Shown here piece after piece: positions 1 through 9,899 of a stretch of DNA of 9,899 nucleotides. The stretch covers positions 1 to 9,899 of the forward strand of contig JAAZHF010000205.1 in assembly GCA_012510865.1 (NCBI GenBank). Direction: 5' to 3'. Every line of letters begins with the position of its first letter. Positions within the stretch are counted from its first letter, which is position 1. Position numbers and translations under genes: made by a program. The notes under the pieces were generated by a model that saw only the letters and a program-made list of their open reading frames with translations, ran no database searches and had not been told where the DNA came from. Source of the DNA: Gammaproteobacteria bacterium (GTDB lineage: Bacteria > Pseudomonadota > Gammaproteobacteria > Xanthomonadales > Xanthomonadaceae).

Positions 1-1430
<1,430 letters not shown>

Positions 1431-1443
1431 CCGCCCTGCGGTC

Positions 1444-1465
1444 GTGGGAGCGGCCAGGGCCGCGA
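1444..1465 (+). repeat. REP-like palindromic element in the dnaK-dnaJ spacer
   Basis: The sequence begins GTGGGAGCGGC, has a CAGG loop, and ends GCCGCGA. The stem is 5 bp (1450-1454 with 1459-1463). A GTGG/GTAG head followed by GAGCGG and a short palindrome ending in CGCGA is the form of the REP elements scattered between genes in Pseudomonas and Xanthomonadaceae. Such elements are mobilised by RAYT transposases. The match is made from memory. Only one copy lies in this window, so its repetition in the genome cannot be shown here. Confidence 0.5.
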
Positions 1466-1475
1466 TGGAGACGCC

Positions 1476-1509
1476 GCGGCGGGGACCGGACCGGATCCGG
1501 TCCCGCCGC
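1476..1509 (+). other. Strong GC hairpin in the dnaK-dnaJ spacer
   Basis: Bases 1476-1490 pair with 1496-1509 around a five-base loop (CCGGA). This gives a 14-bp stem with one bulged G on the left side. No run of T follows, so it does not look like a standard intrinsic terminator. It may protect the 3' end of the dnaK message or lower read-through into dnaJ; that role is inference. It could also be the second half of a REP pair with the palindrome just upstream. Confidence 0.6.
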
Positions 1510-1514
1510 GCATC

Positions 1515-1540
1515 CGGACCCGCGGCACCGGGTCCGCGGG
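1515..1540 (+). other. Pair of mutually exclusive hairpins just upstream of dnaJ
   Basis: CGGACCC (1515-1521) can pair with GGGTCCG (1530-1536). Alternatively CCCGCGG (1519-1525) can pair with CCGCGGG (1534-1540). Both stems have 7 bp and an 8-base loop and share bases, so only one can form at a time. They end 17 bases before the dnaJ start and could affect ribosome access. In DNA this GC-rich such pairings also arise by chance. Confidence 0.4.
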
Positions 1541-1557
1541 GCAGCACGGACTGATCG

Positions 1558-2685
1558 ATGAGCAAGCGCGACTACTACGAGGTCCTCGGGGTCGCCCGCA
1601 ACGCGGGCGAGGACGAGCTGAAGAAGGCCTATCGCCGGTGTGCGATGAAGTACCACCCGGACCGCAATCCCGGCGACGCGGAGGCCGAGGCGCGCTTCAA
1701 GGAGTGCAAGGAGGCCTACGAGGTCCTGTCCGACGGCGGCAAGCGCCGCCTGTACGACCAGCACGGCCATGCCGCCTTCGAGCACGGCATGGGCGGTGGC
1801 AATGCCGGGCCCGGGTTCGGCGGCGCCGACATGGGCGACATCTTCGGGGACATCTTCGGGAACATCTTCGGCGGCGGGGCGCGCGGCCCGCGCCGCGGGG
1901 CCGACATCGGCTACGTGATGGAGCTCGAGCTGGAAGAAGCGGTGGCAGGCGTCGAACGCCGCATCGAGCTGCCGACGCTGGTCGAGTGCGGGCCCTGCGA
2001 CGGCACGGGCTCCGAGGACGGCCGGCTCGAGACCTGCGACACCTGCCACGGCAGGGGACAGGTCCGCTTCCAGCGCGGCATCTTCTCGATGCAGCAGCCC
2101 TGCCACGCCTGCCGCGGGCGGGGGGAAACCGTCCGCAGCCCGTGCCCATCCTGCGGCGGCAACGGCCGGGTCGAAGAGGAGAAGGTGCTGTCGGTGAAGG
2201 TGCCTGCCGGCGTCGACACCGGCGACCGCATCCGCCTGGCCGGCGAGGGCGAGGCCGGCCCGCCGGGCACGGCGCCCGGTGACCTGTACGTCGAGATCCG
2301 CGTGCGCCCGCATGCGATCTTCCAGCGCGACGGCGACGACCTGCACTGCGACGTCCCGATCCGGATCTCGCAGGCGGCCCTGGGCGACGTCGTGCGGGTG
2401 CCGACCCTGGGCGGCGCGGCCGAGATCCGGCTCCCCGCCGAGACCCAGACCGGCAAGGTCTTCCGCCTGCGCGACAAGGGCGTCAAGTCGGTTCGCAGCC
2501 GCGCGCCGGGCGACCTCTACTGCAAGGTCGTGGTGGAGACGCCGGTCAACCTGACCAGCGAGCAGCGCGAACTGCTGGAGAAGTTCGAGGCGACGTTCGT
2601 GGGCGACGGCGCGCGCCGCCATTCGCCGAAGTCCAGCACCTTCGTCGACGGCGTGAAGGGGTTCTGGGAGCGCATGACCTCCTGA
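1558..2685 (+). CDS. dnaJ: Chaperone protein DnaJ (Hsp40, type A)
   Basis: This is the co-chaperone that delivers clients to DnaK and stimulates its ATPase. It has 375 residues, against 376 in E. coli. The J domain spans about residues 1-70, with the HPD motif at 33-35. A Gly/Phe-rich segment covers about 78-113 and contains a [12 protein letters not shown] triplet (94-105). Four CxxCxGxG zinc-binding repeats begin at C144, C160, C182 and C196, and all eight cysteines are present. The C-terminal client-binding domains follow ([26 protein letters not shown]-like [15 protein letters not shown]) and end in [12 protein letters not shown]. The start is ATG, with only a weak GGA at 1548-1550 as ribosome site. 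The spacer from dnaK holds the hairpins listed separately. Its heat-shock control would come from upstream of dnaK, outside the window. It appears intact. Confidence 0.99.
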   Translation: MSKRDYYEVLGVARNAGEDELKKAYRRCAMKYHPDRNPGDAEAEARFKECKEAYEVLSDGGKRRLYDQHGHAAFEHGMGGGNAGPGFGGADMGDIFGDIFGNIFGGGARGPRRGADIGYVMELELEEAVAGVERRIELPTLVECGPCDGTGSEDGRLETCDTCHGRGQVRFQRGIFSMQQPCHACRGRGETVRSPCPSCGGNGRVEEEKVLSVKVPAGVDTGDRIRLAGEGEAGPPGTAPGDLYVEIRVRPHAIFQRDGDDLHCDVPIRISQAALGDVVRVPTLGGAAEIRLPAETQTGKVFRLRDKGVKSVRSRAPGDLYCKVVVETPVNLTSEQRELLEKFEATFVGDGARRHSPKSSTFVDGVKGFWERMTS

Positions 2686-2757
2686 GCCCCCGGCGCGGGT
2701 TTCCCCCCTGGCGCATTGGAGCTAGCATCGCGGCGCACCGGCATGTGGCCGGGTGAC

Positions 2758-2764
2758 GGGGGAG
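2758..2764 (+). promoter_or_regulatory. Ribosome binding site that decides the dapB start
   Basis: A GGGGGAG run sits three bases before the ATG at 2768. An in-frame GTG at 2753 would add five residues, but it lacks a purine-rich site. It also falls in a small hairpin whose stem pairs 2736-2742 with 2748-2755. The ATG is therefore preferred. The spacing is short, so the choice is not certain. Confidence 0.5.
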
Positions 2765-2767
2765 CGC

Positions 2768-3496
2768 ATGGGCCCGAACCACGACAGCACGCGCCTCCTC
2801 GTGCACGGCGCCAGCGGCCGCATGGGCCGCACCGTGCTCCGCCTGTGCGCGGAGGGCGTCCCTGGCTGCACCGTGGTCGCGGCCGTGTCGCGCAGCCCGT
2901 CGCAGCGCGTGGTCGACGGCGTGCCGCAGTTCGCGGTACGCGAGCTGGCCGGGGTGCCGGACTTCGACGTCGCCATCGACTTCAGCCTGCCGGAAGCGTT
3001 CGACCCGCTGCTGGCCCTGTGCCGCGCCCGTGGCGCCGGGCTGGCCTCGGGCACGACCGGCCTGTCCGACGCGCAGCAGGCCGCGCTCGACGCCGCGGGC
3101 ACGGCCATCCCGGTGCTGTGGGCGGCGAACTTCAGCCTCGGCGTGGCCGTGCTCGAGGACCTGGTGGAACGGGCCGCCGCAGCGCTCGCCGGATGGGACT
3201 GCGACATCGTCGAGACCCACCACGTGCAGAAGAAGGATGCACCCTCGGGCACCGCGCTGGTGCTCGGGGCGGCCGCGGGCCGCGCCGGGGCCAGCCCGCG
3301 CTTCGCCAGCCTCCGCGCCGGCGACGTGGTCGGCGAGCACCTGGTCCAGTTCACGGGGGCGGGCGAGCGCCTGGAGCTGGTGCACCGTGCCACCAGCCGC
3401 GACGTCTTCGCACGCGGCGCACTGCTGGCTGCGGCGCGGCTGCGCGCACGCGGGCCCGGCCGCTGGCGCCTGCGCGACCTGTTCCAGCCCGCCTGA
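2768..3496 (+). CDS. dapB: 4-hydroxy-tetrahydrodipicolinate reductase DapB
   Basis: The enzyme reduces the DapA product with NAD(P)H in the diaminopimelate/lysine pathway, in the cytoplasm. With the ATG at 2768 it has 242 residues. The N-terminal Rossmann motif GASGRMG is at residues 14-20 and the SGTTG loop at 94-98. The catalytic stretch has H151 and H152, K155, and then DAPSGTA to 163, matching the E. coli HHxxK...DAPSGTA signature. RAGDVVGEH and [10 protein letters not shown] mark the C-terminal catalytic/tetramer domain. E. coli DapB has 273 residues. Here the segment between PSGTA and RAGDVVG is much shorter, as I recall for Xanthomonas enzymes. It sits 82 bases after dnaJ and 124 before carA. 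The order dapB-carA-carB-greA is common in gammaproteobacteria. It may be cotranscribed with carAB or have its own promoter; no convincing promoter is seen. Confidence 0.97.
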   Translation: MGPNHDSTRLLVHGASGRMGRTVLRLCAEGVPGCTVVAAVSRSPSQRVVDGVPQFAVRELAGVPDFDVAIDFSLPEAFDPLLALCRARGAGLASGTTGLSDAQQAALDAAGTAIPVLWAANFSLGVAVLEDLVERAAAALAGWDCDIVETHHVQKKDAPSGTALVLGAAAGRAGASPRFASLRAGDVVGEHLVQFTGAGERLELVHRATSRDVFARGALLAAARLRARGPGRWRLRDLFQPA

Positions 3497-3508
3497 ACGG
3501 CGCCCGCG

Positions 3509-3538
3509 CTGGCGCGTCCCGGTCCGCGCCGGTAATAT
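3509..3538 (+). promoter_or_regulatory. Candidate sigma-70-type promoter for carA
   Basis: The hexamer TAATAT (3533-3538) lies in an AT-rich patch (GGTAATATTC) that stands out in this GC-rich DNA and matches TATAAT at four of six bases. CTGGCG (3509-3514) is a weak -35 (three of six) at an 18-base spacing. The position, right after dapB and about 80 bases before carA, suits a carA promoter. No start-site data are available, so this is a moderate guess. Confidence 0.4.
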
Positions 3539-3567
3539 TCCCGCTCGCCTGATCCTCTTGCCTCCGG

Positions 3568-3588
3568 GCCGGCCGAAGCCGGGCCGGC
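3568..3588 (+). other. GC hairpin in the carA leader
   Basis: GCCGGCC (3568-3574) pairs with GGCCGGC (3582-3588) around a seven-base loop. An alternative 5-bp stem with a CGAA tetraloop lies within it (3569-3573 with 3578-3582). It lies between the candidate carA promoter and the carA start. It could take part in attenuation or simply be a chance GC palindrome; no T-run follows directly. Confidence 0.4.
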
Positions 3589-3620
3589 GGTGTCTTGCAA
3601 CCCCACGTAGGCGACCGCCA

Positions 3621-4744
3621 GTGACCCCACCCGCAATCCTCGTGCTCGAAGACGGGACCGTCTTCGAAGGCGTTTCCGTCGGCGCGCCCGGCCTCTCCGT
3701 CGGCGAAGTCGTGTTCAACACGGCCATGACCGGCTACCAGGAGGTGCTCACCGACCCCTCGTATGCCCGCCAGATCGTCACCCTGACCTATCCGCACATC
3801 GGAAACACGGGCTGCAACCCGGAGGACGACGAGTCCGCCCAGGTCTGGCCGGCGGGGCTGGTGGTCCGCGACGTGCCGCGCCGCCCGAGCAGCTGGCGCA
3901 GCCGCGTCGCGCTGCCGGAATGGCTGGCCGACCGCGGCGTGGTCGCGATCGCGGGGATCGACACCCGCCGCCTGACCCGGCTGCTGCGCGAGCGCGGCTC
4001 CCAGAGCGGCGCGGTGATGGCCGGCGACATCGACGTCGACCGCGCGGTCGAGGCGGCACGGAAGTTCCCGGGCCTCAAGGGCATGGACCTGGCCGAGGTG
4101 GTCAGCACGCGGGCCCGCTACCAGTGGACCGAGGGCGGGCTCGACCTCGACCGCGGCGACTGGAAGCGCGCCGCGCCCCGTTTCCGCGTGGTCGCCTGGG
4201 ACTTCGGGGTGAAGCGCAACATCCTGCGCATGCTCGCCGAACGCGGCTGCGACGTGACGGTGGTGCCGGCGCGCACGACCGCGGCCGAGGCGCTGGCCCT
4301 CCGGCCCGACGGCGTGTTCCTGTCCAACGGGCCAGGGGACCCGGAGCCCTGCGACTACGCGATCGCCGCGATCAGGGACGTGCTGGCCGCGAGGGTGCCG
4401 GTGTTCGGGATCTGCCTCGGCCACCAGCTGCTCGGGCTGGCCGTGGGCGCACGCACGATGAAGATGCCCAACGGCCACCACGGCGCCAACCATCCGGTGC
4501 AGGACCTCGAGTCGGGCCGGGTGATGATCACCTCGCAGAACCACGGCTTCGCCATCGACGAGGCCACGCTGCCGGCCGGCGTGCGGGTGACCCACCGCTC
4601 GCTGTTCGACGGCACCAACCAGGGCATCGCGCTCGACGACGCCCCGGCCTTCGGCTTCCAGGGCCACCCGGAAGCCGCCCCCGGCCCGCACGACGTCTCC
4701 CACCTGTTCGACCGCTTCATCGCGCTGATGGAGGCGCGGCACTG

Positions 4745-4745
<1 letters not shown>
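3621..4745 (+). CDS. carA: Carbamoyl-phosphate synthase small (glutaminase) subunit
   Basis: CarA hydrolyses glutamine and passes ammonia to CarB for carbamoyl phosphate, the precursor of pyrimidines and arginine. It has 374 residues. The N-terminal CPSase small-chain domain runs from ILVLEDGT at the start to about residue 185, including [17 protein letters not shown]. The class I glutamine amidotransferase domain runs from about 188 to the end. It contains SNGPGDP (235-241), the nucleophile C265 in GICLGHQ, and H349/E351 in GHPEA, equal to C269, H353 and E355 of E. coli. [10 protein letters not shown] differs from the usual HPEASPGPHD by one Ser-to-Ala. The GTG start is chosen because [12 protein letters not shown] matches the family N-terminus and TAGGCGA lies 7 to 13 bases upstream. 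The stop overlaps the carB start by one base (TGATG). Confidence 0.98.
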
Positions 4746-7986
<3,241 letters not shown>

Positions 7987-7990
<4 letters not shown>

Positions 7991-8460
7991 GACCACCGAT
8001 CACGGCACAGGGAGCGCAGCGCCTGCGCGCGGAGCTGGAGGAGCTGAAGAGCGTCCAGCGCCCGGCCGTCATCAATGCGATCGCCGAGGCGCGTGCCCAC
8101 GGCGACCTGAAAGAGAACGCCGAGTACCACGCCGCGCGCGAGCAGCAGGGCTTCATCGAGGGCCGCATCAAGCAGCTCGAGAGCGAGCTTTCGCACGCGC
8201 AGGTCATCGACGTCTCGTCGCTGAACGTCGGCGACAAGGTCGTCTTCGGGGCCAAGGTGCTGCTGGCTGACGAGGAGACCGGCAACGAGACCCGCTACCA
8301 GATCGTCGGAGACCTCGAGGCCGACATCAAGCAGGGCCTGATCGCGATTTCCTCGCCGGTCGCGCGCGCGCTGATCGGCAGGCACGCCGGCGATGTCGTC
8401 ACGATCGAGGCGCCAGGCGGCACCAGCGAGTACGAGATCGTCGAGGTCGCCTACGGCTGA
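7987..8460 (+). CDS. greA: Transcription elongation factor GreA
   Basis: GreA binds in the RNA polymerase secondary channel and stimulates cleavage of backtracked RNA, releasing arrested complexes. It has 157 residues (E. coli 158). An N-terminal coiled coil covers about residues 8-75. Its tip carries [18 protein letters not shown], where D40 and E43 match the catalytic acidic residues D41 and E44 of E. coli. The FKBP-like C-terminal domain starts at about residue 80 and contains [16 protein letters not shown] and [11 protein letters not shown]. The ATG start overlaps the carB stop by four bases (ATGA), with AGGAG at 7971-7975. The start is supported because [12 protein letters not shown] matches the family N-terminus. 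carB-greA coupling is frequent in gammaproteobacteria. It is intact. Confidence 0.98.
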
Positions 8461-8466
8461 TCCGGC

Positions 8467-9411
8467 GTGCCGGGCCACGATGCCATCGTCACCCTGCTGC
8501 TCCCGGCCGCCGTGCGGCTCGGGAGGCAGCGCCTGTCCGCGGCCACCGCGAAACGGCTGGGCCGCGGCGACCCGGCGCCCGCCGGCGAGGCGGGGCGGCG
8601 GGCGCAGCTGCTGCGGCACTTCCCGCTGCGCGGCGACGGCTGGCCGATCGCGGCCCTGTCGCGCCAGGCCGATGCGGGCGATGCGGCCGGTGCCTGCTGG
8701 CTGCGGGCGGATCCCGCCTGGCTGCGCCCGGACATCAACGGCGTGCGCCTGCTGGCGCACGGCGAAGCGCTGGGCCTGTCGCGCGCGGACTGCGACGAAC
8801 TGCTGGCGGCGCTGCGGCCGCTGTTCGGCGACGCCGGGTTCACGCTCGATGCGCCGCATCCGGCGCGCTGGTACCTGCGGCTGCCGGCGGAGGCCCGGGT
8901 GCCGGCGTTCTCGGACCCGGGGGATGCCCTGGGCGAGGACGTCTTCGACCACCTGGACACCAGCCCCGAGGGCAGGCGCTGGCGGGCGCTGGCGAGCGAA
9001 GCCCAGGTGACCCTGCACAACCATCCCTTCAACGCCCGGCGGACGGCCGAGGGCCGCTCGCCGGTCAACGCGCTGTGGTTCTGGGGCGGCGGGCGCCTGC
9101 CCGCGGCCACCGTGGCGCACGGCGCCACCGGCTTCAGCGGCGACGACACGGCGCGCGCACTGGCCGCGGCCGGCGGGCGCGCAGCGGAGCTGCCCGAGCG
9201 CTTCGGCAGGGCGCCCGGCGTCTACGACCTCGAGGGCACCCGCGACCTCGAGTGGATCGAACGCGACTGGCTGGCGCCTGCGCTCGACGCACTGCGCGCC
9301 GGCGACATCGCCGGGCTGCGGCTGGATGACGCCGCCGGCTGGCGCTTCGGGACGCGGCGCGCCCACGCGCTGCGATTCTGGCGCGCCCCGCTGGCCTGGC
9401 CGGCGGAATGA
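8467..9411 (+). CDS. Predicted cofactor-independent phosphoglycerate-mutase-like protein, function unknown
   Basis: A 314-residue protein that resembles, from memory, the family named predicted cofactor-independent phosphoglycerate mutase (COG4255-like), often encoded beside recJ in beta- and gammaproteobacteria. In the rpf cluster of Xanthomonas the gene in this place is, as I recall, called rpfE. Visible family marks are LRADPAWLRPD (79-89), HPARWYLRLP, HNHPFN (184-189) and VNALWFWGGG (ending at 209). The last resembles the IWLWG segment of archaeal-type phosphoglycerate mutases. I do not see the DG(M)GD metal-binding start of true mutases at the N-terminus, so enzymatic activity is doubtful. 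There is no signal peptide or membrane segment. The GTG start follows the greA stop by six bases with no clear ribosome site, suggesting translational re-initiation; no in-frame ATG lies near it. The stop overlaps the recJ start by four bases. That the gene is real is near certain; its function is not known. Confidence 0.9.
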   Translation: MPGHDAIVTLLLPAAVRLGRQRLSAATAKRLGRGDPAPAGEAGRRAQLLRHFPLRGDGWPIAALSRQADAGDAAGACWLRADPAWLRPDINGVRLLAHGEALGLSRADCDELLAALRPLFGDAGFTLDAPHPARWYLRLPAEARVPAFSDPGDALGEDVFDHLDTSPEGRRWRALASEAQVTLHNHPFNARRTAEGRSPVNALWFWGGGRLPAATVAHGATGFSGDDTARALAAAGGRAAELPERFGRAPGVYDLEGTRDLEWIERDWLAPALDALRAGDIAGLRLDDAAGWRFGTRRAHALRFWRAPLAWPAE

Positions 9412-9899
9412 CGCCGGCCCGCAGGATCCGCCGTCGACCGGCCGTCGCGGCGGACGGCGCTGCCAACTGGCCCCCCGACATCCTGCCGCTCCTGCGCCGC
9501 ATCTACCTCGCGCGCGGAGCGTCGGGCCCGGACGAGGCGCGCCCCCGGCTCGCCGGGCTGGTCCCGCCCCACGGCATGCTCGACCTCGACCGGGCGACGG
9601 CGCTGCTGGCCGATGCGATCGCCGCCGGGCGCCGCATCCTGGTCGTGGGCGACTTCGATGCCGACGGCGCCACCGCGTGCGCGCTAGCGGTGCGCGGCCT
9701 GCGCATGCTCGGCGCGAGCGGGGTGCTGCACGCGGTGCCCAACCGCATGGTGCACGGCTACGGCCTGTCGCCGGCGCTGGTGGCGGAACTGGCGCCGCTG
9801 CGACCCGACCTGCTGGTGACCGTGGACCACGGGATCGCCTGCCATGCCGGCGTCGACGCGGCCAGGGCGCTCGGCTGGAAGGTCTTGATAACCGACCAC
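9408..9899 (+). CDS. recJ: Single-stranded-DNA-specific 5'-3' exonuclease RecJ, 3'-truncated by window edge
   Basis: RecJ degrades single-stranded DNA 5' to 3' in recombination, mismatch and base-excision repair. The 164 visible codons run to the last base without a stop; the family is normally about 570 residues long. The N-terminus matches E. coli RecJ in outline (LPLLRRIYLARG). Motif I GDFDADGAT begins at D82, with the metal-binding Asp residues at 82, 84 and 86. PNRMVHGYGLSP follows, and motif II is VDHGI with D140; E. coli has VDNGI. The window ends at TDH (D163, H164), in the middle of the DHH signature. The ATG shares ATGA with the upstream stop and has only GGCGGA right beside it, so translation is probably coupled. 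Identity is secure; the C-terminal DHHA1 and OB domains cannot be seen. Confidence 0.97.
   Translation, partial: MTPARRIRRRPAVAADGAANWPPDILPLLRRIYLARGASGPDEARPRLAGLVPPHGMLDLDRATALLADAIAAGRRILVVGDFDADGATACALAVRGLRMLGASGVLHAVPNRMVHGYGLSPALVAELAPLRPDLLVTVDHGIACHAGVDAARALGWKVLITDH

Noticed and set aside
2686..2705. Possible terminator after dnaJ (CCCG-GCG-CGGG followed by TTT)
   Set aside because: The stem is only 4 bp and the T-run has three bases before a C-run. It is too weak to call.
2753..2767. GTG start for dapB five codons upstream
   Set aside because: It has no ribosome site and lies in a small stem. The ATG at 2768 has GGGGGAG before it.
3590..3610. Six-codon leader peptide GTG...TAG before carA
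   Set aside because: It has no clear ribosome site and no run of regulatory codons, so it is not called as a gene; it is mentioned only within the carA leader finding.
3920..4744. Upstream in-frame extension of carB through carA
   Set aside because: The frame is open but lies inside carA and gives Arg/Pro/Gly-rich nonsense. The CarB family starts at [14 protein letters not shown], at 4745.

Overview
The window is a piece of a very GC-rich bacterial chromosome whose third codon positions are almost all G or C. It carries only plus-strand genes. The protein sequences (DnaK, CarA, CarB and GreA in particular) and the gene order point to a gammaproteobacterium of the Xanthomonadaceae/Lysobacteraceae (Lysobacter, Luteimonas, Stenotrophomonas, Xanthomonas type). 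This is judged from remembered family sequences, not from a search.

Layout. Bases 1-1430 are the 3' part of dnaK, beginning near residue 165 in E. coli numbering. A 127-base spacer follows, holding a REP-like palindrome and strong hairpins. dnaJ is complete at 1558-2685. After 82 bases comes dapB (lysine/diaminopimelate pathway, 2768-3496). A 124-base leader with a candidate promoter and a GC hairpin precedes carA (3621-4745). carB (4745-7990) and greA (7987-8460) follow by overlap. A 314-residue protein of the predicted cofactor-independent phosphoglycerate-mutase-like family lies at 8467-9411. The 5' part of recJ (from 9408) runs off the end of the window just inside its DHH motif.

How the genes work together. 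dnaK and dnaJ encode the Hsp70 chaperone and its J-protein partner. dapB supplies a step to diaminopimelate and lysine. carA and carB encode both subunits of carbamoyl-phosphate synthetase, which feeds pyrimidine and arginine synthesis. The UMP/IMP and ornithine contact residues in CarB are kept. greA rescues backtracked RNA polymerase, and recJ is a 5'-3' single-strand exonuclease of DNA repair. From carA to recJ the junctions are a 1-base overlap, a 4-base overlap, a 6-base gap and a 4-base overlap. They very probably form one translationally coupled operon.

This is an ordinary housekeeping region. I see no mobile element, CRISPR array, RNA gene, defence system or other undescribed system. 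The points most worth a second look are the phosphoglycerate-mutase-like protein between greA and recJ, the structured dnaK-dnaJ spacer and the carA leader.
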